This document shows positions 44,651 through 55,300 of a DNA stretch of 64,000 nucleotides, piece after piece (position 1 is the stretch's first letter; each line of letters opens with the position of its first letter). The position numbers and the translations under genes are program-made. Source of the stretch: Haemaphysalis longicornis (lineage: Eukaryota > Arthropoda > Arachnida > Ixodida > Ixodidae); the NCBI GenBank assembly GCA_013339765.2, contig CM023454.1:38832950-38896949 (forward strand). Direction: 5' to 3'. The notes beneath the pieces are model-generated. The model saw only the letters and a program-made list of their open reading frames with translations. It ran no database searches and was not told the DNA's origin.

Positions 44651-44829
44651 CGGGCACAGGTGGGCGCTGCAACCGTTGTTGCATCTCGCAGTGTGCCACT
44701 TCTTGGGCGTTTTCCCAGGTGAAAGGTGTGAAATCTTTCGTGAATCACGTGAGAGGCTCTGCTGTGGGGGGTGATTGCGAATAGGTGCAAGTAGTACGTT
44801 CATATCCTGACCTATTGTCGCACGCCGTT

Positions 44830-45390
44830 CTTGTCTCTCAGTATTGGGAAATGGCTATGGCATGGTCTGGCAGGACTCCAGCGGACTTGAGGGCGTGGCC
44901 GAAAAATTTAGTTCCTCGTGCGCGAACAGGCACTTTTCAGCGTTAACCCCGACAAGGAAACGGGGTCTGTACAAACTCGTGCTTTCCAAGGTGTTCATAG
45001 AATGCTCGAGCGAACACCAAAACGTCTTCAAGGGATAAGAAACATGTGTACCATTTCAGGCCATCTATCACAGTGTCGAAGATCATTGGAAACGTTGGAG
45101 GGGCCATACTCTGCCCTTATGGCGTCATCATGAACTCGTGCAATCCGTGCGGGGTCAAGAATGCTGTGTACTGTCATGATCTGTTGTCCACTTCAACTTG
45201 CCAGTAGCCTGTCTTCTGATTCGTCAAATAGAATTTCTGCGTGTACGGAGGTGGTCGAGGGCGTCGTCGATTCGTAGAACGAGCTACACGTTTTGTTTCG
45301 GGGATTTTGTTCAGTCTCCGGACACCGATGCAAAATTTTAATATGCAGTTTGTTCTTAACGAGTACCACGGGACTAGTACCACTTAACTA
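44830..45390 (-). pseudogene. gypsy reverse transcriptase remnant
   Basis: The segment begins with LKFCIGVRRLNKIPETKR (family consensus LRFCVDYRRLN), then YLTNQKTGYWQVEVD (SLDLKSGYWQIEVD). After a break comes LKWYTCFLSLEDVLVF, where YLDD of the active site has become SLED. Stops and frameshifts are frequent. The upstream part of RT is absent because of the PLE insertion. Confidence 0.78.
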
Positions 45391-45460
45391 GTACTAATAC
45401 CACTAGTACCCTGTGGATTTTTTTTGTGTAGAAGTCGAGAACTGGCAGTTGGTATACATT

Positions 45461-46110
45461 CATTCTGAGGGAGCAGCGCAAACTAGACAGGACAAAGGTA
45501 GGACACAACACGAGCGCTTACTAACAACTGAAGTTTTATTAGAAAAATGGAAGAACATATAAAGAAGCCTGCGTACATAACACCCCGTGACATAGGCCAT
45601 GCGCACAACACTCTTGCACACACTGAAAGTTGTAGCTCATGCGGTCAAGGTAATCAACTTCACAATCCAGCAAGCACACCGAGGTGGAACTAATGCAGTC
45701 ATCACCATTTTTTTGATAAAGAAGGCTTCGGATATCTCCCTTGTGCGCGCGTCTTTGTGTGAAAACAAAATACTTGTCCCGTTAAGTTTCGGATAATATC
45801 CATGCTTAGAACAATGTGACGAGAGATGGGACGAAGGCTGGCCTTTTACATCGGAAGTCTTGCCCTTTACATCAGAAGGTATGCGCTTTAGAGAATTGCG
45901 ATGTTCCCGCAAACGTTCATTTATGCATCTCCCCGTCTGTCCTTTGTGTATCTTTTTTGTGTATCTTTGTGTCTGTCTTTTTTGTGTATGTGTAATGTCA
46001 CTGAGCATGCCTTCTGCGCGCGTTTGGACGTATTCTCTCTGGTCTGAGGAAACGCGGTACAGTGAATGCCGCAAAGTTCGGGCGCAATCTTCGGTTATAA
46101 TTTGGTATGC
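45461..46110 (-). mobile_element. PLE fragment with GIY-YIG endonuclease, inserted in gypsy
   Basis: The minus frame 46074-45637 (145 codons) is open and contains KGQTGRCINERLREHRNSLK, HLSSHCSKHGYYPKLNGTSI, and KDARTREISEAFFIKKMV. These are the core and C-terminal landmarks of the PLE endonuclease, including the GQTGRC motif. Below it lies a short 3' region with AATAAAACTTCAGTTGTTAG at about 45520-45540. The upstream RT is missing, so it is 5'-truncated. It is better preserved than the PLE at 39.5 kb and belongs to a different lineage by sequence. Confidence 0.82.
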
Positions 46111-46549
46111 GACGTAAGTTTTAGTTCAACGACAAACACTTGCATCAGCAACCTAAAAAATCTGATACTTTCTCCGGCTTACCCATGGAGCAGCGCCTGG
46201 TTCCCGTCGAAGACATGCGGAATATAAAGGCGTCTTCGCGTGCACATTCAAAATTGTCTATCACGGCCACGTAACTTGCTCCTTACTTCTAGAAACGGAA
46301 TTACAGCGCCGTTGTGTAAATGCTGCTACTCATTGATAAAATTATTGTACAAATTGTTGGATTTCTGTAGCTGAAAGAACATGGGACTGCATAAACATGC
46401 TAACTTTGGCCACTTTTTACATTTCCGTGGTTGTCAGAAGCAGCCAAATTCACAGTAGACGGTGGTCATCAAGCTTGCATAGGTTGGCAGGGTAACGTAA
46501 TTATTGTGGCAGGGCGACGTGATCCTTGCAGTGTTCATGGTTGACTTCT

Positions 46550-46650
46550 TTGGTCATGTAGTCATGTCGAAGGAAGAAATTACCAACTTAGTCAGTACAT
46601 GAATTATTGCACCATTAACCATCAAAAAGTCATTGAAGCGAATTACGTCT
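46550..46650 (-). pseudogene. gypsy protease-region remnant
   Basis: The minus strand reads CSQDVIRFNDFLMVNGAIIH and LTKLVISSFDMTT, which resembles the C-terminal half of gypsy proteases (CSRDVILG.DFL...GAII). The catalytic DTGA triad was not found upstream, so this is only a scrap. Confidence 0.55.
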
Positions 46651-47259
46651 TGGGAGCAGCTGAATGTAGAATGCTACGGGTGCTGTATGTGGTTACCCAC
46701 GGTGTGCACGTTTCACACGGCGTAATGAGATAACCCTTCTGCTCTGGGTATATACGTAACCTCCCATCTGGTCGTACCTTGCTTCCGCTACGACGCGAAT
46801 GATCCGCACCTTACTGAGAAGTCGGCTGTCCATGTCCACTGAGAAGACGACATCAGAACCTTCGATGGAGAACTGCACGTTGGGAGCCACCTTTCTGAAG
46901 GGACGCAAGTGTCGGGGCGTTGTATCTCGGCTTGCGCAAGATGTGGGCTGTCACTATGGGCCGTCGTTGCCCTCGTCTGAGCAGCCGCATCGGCAATGTC
47001 AGGTTTATGTCGCGTTGCGTGGCTTTCGTCTGGCTAGGGATTCTCATAAAGGTTAGTTTCACCTGCGTGGGCTGCGAGAACTCCCAAGCGTGAAGTCTGC
47101 GTGCGTGGGCGTCTTGGGGATCGGTACAGGTAGGGGAAGCAAACAGGCTGAAGCGAGCTGTACCTCGGTGGATGTTTTACAGGTGTTCTTTGATCTGATT
47201 AGGGTGCTCGCCGGATAGTGGGTGCGCTGCTTCCTAGGAAAACTCTTGCAAACGGAGTG

Positions 47260-47882
47260 TGCTATAGGCCTAGCGACGGGAGATGTTGCCGACCTCTCCG
47301 CAATGGTAGCCCAGCCGACGATAGCCGGTAGTTCACCAGTCGTATGTTTTTCTCTGCGTCTGATTTTGGAATGCAGTTGATCGGACGGCCGACAGTGGAT
47401 GGCGGTACAGCAGCGGCTCTTGATGACGAGTTACAGCTGCGTGGGATCGACGAGCAGCTGCATAGCCGGCCACAGCTTGTGGCTCGTAGTGTAGTTCGGA
47501 CGGCGTTGAACTCCGCAAAGTGCGTTAAACTTCTTTCCAAATAACTCTATTCAGGGAGAAGACTGGCTGCGGCGGAATGTGGAAAAGTATCTGCAGCCTC
47601 CCCTGAAAACTTCGCGCATTGTTTTTTTATATTTTATCGCAGCTAATAGCTCTGGCACCTATCGTCTCCAAATATAGGGCATTGGTTGGGCGTTTGTACT
47701 AAGCTCCTTTGTCTTTCAAGCATCTTCTCCACTGAGGCCGCCTCAGATCTGAATGCAGCCATTGTATTAAGGGGGGTACGGGAGTTCTGGACAAGGCTTG
47801 CGAAAAGCTGTTGCTTAACCCCTCGCATCAGAACGTCAGTTTCTTTTCTGCGGTCATTTCTGGGTGCTCGTAGCAAAAACAT
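47260..47882 (-). pseudogene. gypsy gag remnant
   Basis: One frame (47882-47643) carries RKETDVLMRGVKQQLFASLV and RTPLNTMAAFRSEAASVEK, resembling the capsid C-terminal domain of arthropod gypsy gags. A zinc-knuckle-like YHCGEVGNISRR follows at about 47290-47320, with the first Cys lost. Upstream gag sequence to about 48670 may belong to it, but I cannot confirm that. Confidence 0.6.
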
Positions 47883-47899
47883 CGCTTACACTCCTCAAT

Positions 47900-49890
47900 G
47901 AACACCACACATTTTCACAGGGCTGCTGCGTGCGTGCCTAGAGCAGCTACTCGGCACGTTACTTGGGTACGAGAGTCGAGAACGTTTACGAAAGCTCCGT
48001 TTTGAATAACTCAGAGGTAGTCAGCGTACGTTCGTGGTTTTGAACCAAGTGCATGCGGAGTCTTCAAGAAAGGAAGACACTTGCCTCAGTGTTTTGTCAT
48101 CATCTCATCGATTTGATATTCGTTTCTTCTCGAGGTGTTCCAGCCACGGTTTAAGATGTACTTTGTATGATGACAAAGTGGCCTAAAAAGCTGTGAAATA
48201 AAGTCGTTGGCGCCACGCGTAGACCTTTGACTGAAAGAAAATCGAATGTCAGAACTTCTAACTTAGCTTCGCAGCCTCCAATTCAACACTTGGCTTCACC
48301 AACGACTGTCTGAAGCCAGGTGGGTTGCCGTCACCAGTGGCATGCGTGTAAAACAACGTTGTTTGTGCGAGTTCACGCAACGCGATCCTAATGCATGATT
48401 GACCACTTTGTTAAAATAGCTAGCGACAATGGGGGAGTCTCGATCACATTTATACCCGCGTCAAAGTCCCGCCAGTAACTTCGACAACATCACATTGTAT
48501 CCTCTGATTTTGCGTGAACTTAACCGAGCTGTGAAACGTGGTATAATGGCGACGAGACACCAGCGTACTTGCCACTGCTTTATTCAATTCCAGAAATTGA
48601 GACACCTTCCTTGAATTTCCGGTCAATGTTCCGGCAGCAGGACGCTTACGTTTTGCTACTTCCTGCACTGAGTGGCTGGGGTACTGTAGCCAAGCCTAAA
48701 CTGAAGGCACTGCATCGTTTGCGAGTGCGCACCTGTTCTACTTTTAGTGGCACTTTCCCTCCAAGCTCCAAAAAGTACACATACAAACGCCCACTGCAAG
48801 TACAATAATTTTCTGCTTGAAATTGCTGCATAGCACCCATTAATTTCGTTTTGAATCGCAGCGAATGTTAAAAAACGTTGTGTTTTCTTCCCACCTGCTC
48901 ATACGGGCGTTCCGGTACGTCATCTGTAAAGCACTTCCACCCTATTTTTCATTGCCTAAGGAATAAATCTCACTTCTGCGAGTCTTCAACAGCTACCGTG
49001 GCACACATTCACTTTGGTTTAACGTTTTATGCCTTCTTTTTATTGTTGCGGACGAAACCACCTGCCCAGAACATGCTGAAACATTGTTGTGGGCCAAGTG
49101 CTTTCGCGCGTCTGCTCCGTCGGATATTCACCGGCGAAGCTGCACCGAGCAAACATCAAGCAGATGACAGGTTACGAAAACTGCTGAGAAGACTCGACAA
49201 GGATCGGAAAATATTCGAACACCTCTGAGTGGCTGGCGCTCGGGCAGCTACTTGTCCCTGCTGCTGAAGGTCCTGCATTCAACGGTCACAGATGCGTCTA
49301 TTTGGCGACGTTATTAGAACGGCGAGCGAACGTTTGTTTGCAAGCTGTGTCCTTATCGAAATGTATTTGTTACACCGTGTTCTAGCGATTCCTGCGGATC
49401 TTCGGTAGGTGACCGGACAAATGATGCTGGCGTAACTGCCGAACTTGCGCTGTGCAGGCGGCGTTGGCGATTGCGGATGCTTTGTTTATGGCTTAGCTCA
49501 CGACGTCTTCCGCCTTTAACTTATCCGACTGTAGTCGAAACTTCGTCTGGAGGCCTTGCGGTATCCGAATTCGCACAAGGTTGGATTGGTGGACGTTTTC
49601 AAAAGGGTTTATTCAGCAGTGTCGCCAGGGGATACATAGCCAAAGACAGGGCAATTCTCGTGAAGGAAAGGTAACTTCATCGGAGCGAACTTGTGGTCCC
49701 TGAAAATATCAAAAATACAAGCGCGATGAAAGGCAGTCAGCAAAGTCACTGCTCCAGGCGGATTTCGGCGAATAGCATGCCGCGGCGAGTGCTCGGCAAG
49801 CACTTATCTTTCGGCGGCGTTGTTTCTGGAAACGTGGAATCACTAAGAGAATGCTGAAGAGCACAGAAGATTTTTTCAGTCGAGCAATGT
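47900..49890. other. No recognisable gene
   Basis: Possibly more 5' gag or LTR sequence of the gypsy element at 47900-48700. The rest shows neither coding motifs nor repeat units. The plus frame 48878-49228 (116 codons) has no recognised domain. Confidence 0.4.
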
Positions 49891-49899
49891 CAAGGCAAA

Positions 49900-50850
49900 A
49901 CACACTCCCTCTCAAATGACATACTCATGCGGCATAAAAAGTAAAGAATGGAACACGCGCTTTGCTTGGCACACGGATAACACAGCCGGGTGCAGCCGGG
50001 AGGTAAACCAAAACATAAGAATCGAACGTTTTTTTGTGTTAGGTTCTTTTTCCCAATATTTCTATGGACCATCTTATATGCATCAAAATCACATACAATA
50101 CGTAACTACAAATAGCCATTACTCTTATATGAATGGGGGCACCCACATCCACAAGTTGGCAGGACTAGTATACTTGGATGGCTGTTTGGGGAAGGCAGGG
50201 CCGCCAGCAATATTTTCTTAAATAAAGTCAGCTGAGGAAGGCGAATGCCGTAATTCTCCGTACATTTACGTATGCGGGGCACAAGTATTTAGCTCCTACA
50301 CGCTATAAAAGTGCTAGTGGTTTTTGTGTTTACTGAAGTACTATATGAGTAAAGAGAGTTGCCTGGTCTATTTCACATCTGTGGAAACGCCCGTAATATT
50401 GAAAGATACCACCTACCCTCCTTACTAACACTATCACAAGCTAATTAAACAAGGGAGATTTTCTGTATACAGGTTGTAGAGTTCGGACAAATGTGTTTTT
50501 CCTCAACGAGCCCCCATTTTCTAACCCTATGTTCTTTGAAAGCCTAGCGAAAGTCTCGTATCTGGCATACTTGATGCTAATGTACCATCAAGTAAATTTC
50601 CCGCCAGTTGCCCACTCATGACATGCTGTAGACAATCGAGTGATGCCCCGGGGGTTCTTCACCCGTCTTCACCCCTTGTAGTCAGAGAAGCTCTGGCTGC
50701 CACCCTCAAATGTCAGATACAATACTGGTAAATATAAACAGCCCAGAAAGTAGAGGAGAACATAGTCGCCCAGATAGCCGAATTTGTAAGGCTTTTGAGA
50801 TCAAATCGAAAGGCGGGGTTTCGGTCCTCGATCTGTGTGCGTGGTTTTAG
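49900..50850 (+). repeat. Interspersed repeat with tRNA-SINE-related 3' part, copy 1
   Basis: It shares blocks with 51520-52258 in the same order: ATGCGGCATAAAAAGTAAAG, GATAACACAGCCGGGTGCAG, a CCAGTTGCCC(A/G)CTCATGACA block, TAGTCAGAGAAGCTCTGGCT, then a tRNA-like end (GATCAAATCGAAAGGCGGGG). The 3' half is also related to the leader of the SINE at 32345, including its GTGGCGCTGGCTACCACCC stretch. Spacing between blocks differs between copies, so indels or separate insertions have occurred. Confidence 0.6.
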
Positions 50851-50969
50851 ATTCGAACGCTGAGAGCATCTCTTGTCGGCGGCCCTGTCCTTCCTGCGTG
50901 CGTCCGTTGTTGTCCGCAGCCACTCTCCCTCTCTCCTCTACGATAGCGAAGACTCTCTCGCGAGGGGCA

Positions 50970-51072
50970 TTGCATTGCATTCGATTGGATTGTCTTGTCT
51001 TGGCTTGACTTGGATTGGATTATATTAGATTTGCATTGGATTGGACTAAAGTGGATTGTGTTGGATTGTGTT
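50970..51072. repeat. Degenerate TTGGA/TTGCA pentanucleotide minisatellite
   Basis: About 100 bases made of pentamer-like steps such as ATTGC, ATTGG, CTTGT and CTTGG, each repeated with substitutions. It separates the two copies of the interspersed repeat. Confidence 0.75.
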
Positions 51073-51519
51073 GCGTCATAGCCGAAGCAGACGCACTGGC
51101 GCCGGCGCGTGCCTAGCTGAGAGCGTGTGCGGCCCAGTGCGCTTTCACTCCGCCGGAGGGCGGTGCTGCGTGCGGTGCTGCGCATGTGCAGTACTCTCTC
51201 TCTCCCGCGGTATCGTCTCCTTCGTGCGCGCTGCGCATATTGTCACGAAGCCAGGGACGACGCAGTTGTTTTGGAAAAGAAGCAACTTTTTGGAGCGATC
51301 TTGTGCTCCCCTAACAACTCAAAAGAATACAGAGGCGGCGAAACAGCGGTCAACAATGTGACGTGCGTCAGCGAACGTCACAGAATCGAATACCCCGGCG
51401 TCTGCTCTGCCGGCTTTTTAACTTTCGGCGCGCGTGGTTCTCGAACCGTCGATTCGCATCGAGAACATTGTAGATCCAAGAAGAGTATTGCCGGGCTGTT
51501 CATGTTAGATCGGAATGCT

Positions 51520-52258
51520 TTCCTTAGCACAACTGATAACATATGCGGCACAGAAAGAAAGAATGGAACACGAGCTTCCCTCTGCACAGAGATAACACAG
51601 ACCGGCGCAGCCGGGCGGTAAAGCAAAACACAAATAATCAAACCCAATGCATGGTTCGCGATAATATAACCGGTGTGGCACTCTACGGCGGCCTTTCCGT
51701 CGACGGTTGGTCTCTGATTGCGCTTGAACCCCCCTCAGCGTCGCATCACACCAGGGTTCTCGCGAGGGGAGGTGGGCGTATTTTTCTTTCATTCTTTCGC
51801 ACGTAAATTTCAAATGTTACTTTCCCAATAATAGTTAAAAAGAAAAAAAGAGTCTAAGGCTACCTTTATGCCTTCTTTGGCATTTTAGAATGCTCACATA
51901 TCTTCCGTATTTCCTTAACGAGCCCCTTATTTTCCTAAACTTATTATGCTGTGAAAGCCCAGCGGAGAGTCTCGGATCTGGCAGCTTTGATGCCAAGGTA
52001 GCTTAAGATAGTTTCCTGCCAGTTGCCCGCTCATGACAGGCTGTAGACGTTCGAGTAACGATCCGGCAGATGAAAAGAAGGTCCGTTATCCCCGTGTAGT
52101 CAGAGTGGCGCTGGCTACCGCCCTCAAGCGTCATATACAGTCCCAGTAAATGCATATAGCCCAGAATATGAAGAATACAGTCGCCAGATAGAAGAATTCG
52201 TAAGGCATTCGATATCAAATCGAAAAGCGTGGGTTCAGTCCCCTACCACGAAGTCTGT
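51520..52258 (+). repeat. Interspersed repeat with tRNA-SINE-related 3' part, copy 2
   Basis: Second, diverged copy of 49900-50850. It includes ATGCGGCACAGAAAGAAAGA, GATAACACAGACCGGCGCAG, AGTTGCCCGCTCATGACAGG and GAGTGGCGCTGGCTACCGCC, and ends with GATATCAAATCGAAAAGCGT and GTGGGTTCAGTCCCC. The B-box-like GGTTCAGTCCC is better kept than in copy 1. It ends about 90 bases before the long TG-rich tract. Confidence 0.6.
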
Positions 52259-52349
52259 ATTTCTTTGGTGTTCGATACAGCGGACCTGTCTTGCGTATTT
52301 CCTAAACGAGCCCCTCGAACGAAGTTGGTGGACAAGTAGGCGATGCTTC

Positions 52350-55300
52350 TGCGCGTGTGCGTGTGTGTGGATGGGCCTGTGCGTGTGTGTGTGCGCGTGT
52401 GTGTACGTGTGTGTTTGCGAGAGAGAGTGTGCCTTTGCGTGTGTGTGTGTGTGTTTGCGAGTGCGCGTGAGTGAGTGAGTGCGGGTCCGTGTGCGTGCGC
52501 GCATGTGTGGGTGTGCATTTGGGGCGTGTGTGTGTGTGTGCACGTGTTCACACGTGTATGTGTCTATGAGTGTGGGTGTGTTCATGTTTCATGTGCGTGT
52601 GTGCGAGTAGGTGTGCGTGTTGGTGGAATATCTCCTCGGAACATTGCTGGCGCTAGGCGGGACAAGGACGACGAATTACACACAACTGGAGCGCACTGCG
52701 TTGGCGTGTAGGTGCGTGTGGGCGTGTGTGTGTGTGTGTGCGTGCCTGCTTGGGTGAGTGTGCACGAGCGTGTGTGTGCGTCTGTGCATGTGTGACATGG
52801 TACGTGTGTGCGTGCGTGTGTGTTTGCGCGCGTCTGCATGTGTGCATGTGTGCGTGAGCGTGTGTGTTTTAGCGCGCGTGTGCGCGCGTGTGCCTGTGTA
52901 CATGCGTGTGTGCACGTGTGTGAGCGTGTTTTGCGTGTGTTTGTGTGTGCGTGCTTGCGTGCGTGTGTGGGCAAGTGTGTGTGTGCGAGTGTGCGCGTTT
53001 GGGTGTGCGTGCATGTGCGGTTGGGTGGGCGAGTTCGTGTGCGCTGCTGTGTGTGGTGCCTGTGCATGGGAGTATGTGTATGCGCTTGCGTGTGCGTGCG
53101 GGCCGGTGTGTGTGTGCGTGTGCGAGCATGTCTGCGTGTGCGTACGTGCGTGTGTGCGTGAGTGCTTGTGCGCGTGTGAGGGTGCGCGTGCTTATGTGTG
53201 TGTGCGTGTCCTTGCGTGTGCATTTTCCGGTGCGTGTGCGTGTGTGCGAGTGTGCTTGCGTGTGTACGGGTGGGCGGGTCTGTGTGTGTGCGTGGGCATC
53301 TGTGTGCATGTGTTTGTGTGTGCATGTGTGCCTAGTTTGATGGTGTGTTGGAGAGCGAGTAAGCTTAACCGAGTGTGTGTGCTTGTGCGTGGTGTGTTTG
53401 TGTGCGTGTCTGGGTGTGTGTGGGTGTGCCGCTGGGTGTGCGTGTTCGTGCGCGAACGTGTGCGCGTGCGTGTGTGCGTGTGCGTGAGTGCGGATGTCTC
53501 TGGGCATGCATGTTTTCGTGCATGTGTGCTGGTGGGTATGGGTGTGTACGTGTGCGGGTGTGTATGCGCGCGTGTGTGTGCGTGTGCGTATGCGTGTGTT
53601 CCATGTGTATGTGAGTGCTTGTGTGCGTGTGTATGTGTACGTGTGTGTGTGCATCGGTGCGTGTTCGTGTGCACGTGCGCTTGTTTGTATAGGTGTGTTT
53701 GCATGCGTGTGCTGATGTGTGTGCGTTTGGGTGGGGGTGTTGGGGTTAGTGCGCGCGTGTGTGCAGTGCATGCGGGTGTGTGTGCGTTTGCGTGTGCATG
53801 CGCATGAGTGGTGTGTGTATGTGCGTGCGTGCCTACGTGAGTGTTCCTGTGCGTGTGTGTATGTATGCGTGCGAGTGCGTGCGTGCGTGCCTGCCAGCGC
53901 GCGTGTGTGCGTGTGTGCGCAGGTGCATGTATGTGTGCACGCGTGGGTGCGCGTACGTGTGCGTGTGCGTGTATGCGTTTCGCGTGTGTGTGCGTGTTTT
54001 CGTATGTGCATGTGTGCTTGTCTGTGGGTGTGCATGCGTGCGTGTTCGTGTGCACGTGTGCGTGTGCGTGTGCGTCTGTGTGTGTTAGTGTGCACGTATG
54101 CGTGTTTGTACAGGTGTGTGCGTGTGCGTGCTGAGGTGTGTGCGTGTGGGTGTGGGTGTTCGTGTTAGTGTGTGCGTGTGTGCATGTGCCTGCGGGTGTG
54201 TATGCGTGTGCGTACGCATGCGTGGTGTGTGTATGTAGTGTACGCGCCTGCGTAAGTGTCATGTGCGTGTGTGGCATGTATGTGTGTGATTGCGTGCGTG
54301 CGTGTGTGCTGCGCGCGTGTGTGTTCGTGTACGTGTGCGTGATGCATGTATCCGTGTAGGTATGTGTGCGTGTGCGTGTGCATATGTGTGATGTGTGTTC
54401 GTGTGGGCATTAGTACTTGTGTTTGTGTGTGCGCGCGTGTGCGTCTGCGTGCGTGCGCGTGAGCGCGCGTGTGAATGTGTCTACACGTGTGTGTGCGAGC
54501 GTGTGTGCGCGTGTGTGTGACTACATGTGTTCCTGCGTGCATGAGCTTGTGTGCGGGTATGTGTGTGTGTGTGCGGGTGCGAGCGCGCGTGAGTGGGCAC
54601 TTGCGTTTGCGTGTGCGCGGCAGAGTGCATGCGTGTGTATCCGCAGGGCGTGCATGGAAATGTCGGGGCGTGTGTGCGTGCATGCATGCGCGTGTGCCTG
54701 TGCGTGTGCACGTATGTCCTTGTGTGTGAGTGAGTGTGTGTGCGGGTGTGTGTGTGCTTGGGTGTGCATGCGCGCGTGTGTGTGCGTGCGTGCATCTGCG
54801 CGTGCGAGTGCGTGTGCGCGTGTGTCTGGCCGAGGTCGTGCAATTGTATATGAGTGTATGTGACAATTGGTGTGAGTCTATGGATGTGTGAACTTATGCG
54901 TGTGGGCGTGTGCGCGCATTTCATTGTGCGTGCGCGGGAGTGTCTGTGTGTATGTGTGTCTTATGCTTGCGTGCATTTTCATGAGTGTGTGCCGTGTGTG
55001 TGCATGTGTGCTTATGTGCGCGTTTGCATTTGTTGCTTGTGTGCATGTGTGTGCGTGCGTGTGCGTGTGTGAGTGTGTGTGTACGTGTGCGTGCGCGTGT
55101 CTGTGCGAGCGTGTGTTCCTCCATAGCATCCCCGCTGGTGTGTGCTTGTGTGTGTGCGTGTGTGTCTTTGGGCGTGCGTGCGTGGGCGGTTGGTTGTGCG
55201 TGTGCTGTGTGCATGGGGGGGTTGGTATCTGTGTTTGCGTGTGCGTGCGTGCTCGTGCGTGGGTGCATGCCTGCGTGCGTGTGTTTCCGCGTGCGTGCTT

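Larger units (their letters stand above)
43140..47900 (-). mobile_element. Ty3/gypsy LTR retrotransposon remnant with gag-to-integrase order
   Basis: On the minus strand, from high to low coordinates, I see gag and zinc-knuckle remnants, a protease-region remnant, RT, RNase H, the integrase zinc-binding region, the integrase core and a truncated integrase C-terminus. The order PR-RT-RH-IN defines Ty3/gypsy. No LTRs were identified. A PLE fragment (45461-46110) interrupts it between protease and RT. The low-coordinate end runs into the ~220-bp repeat. Confidence 0.8.
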
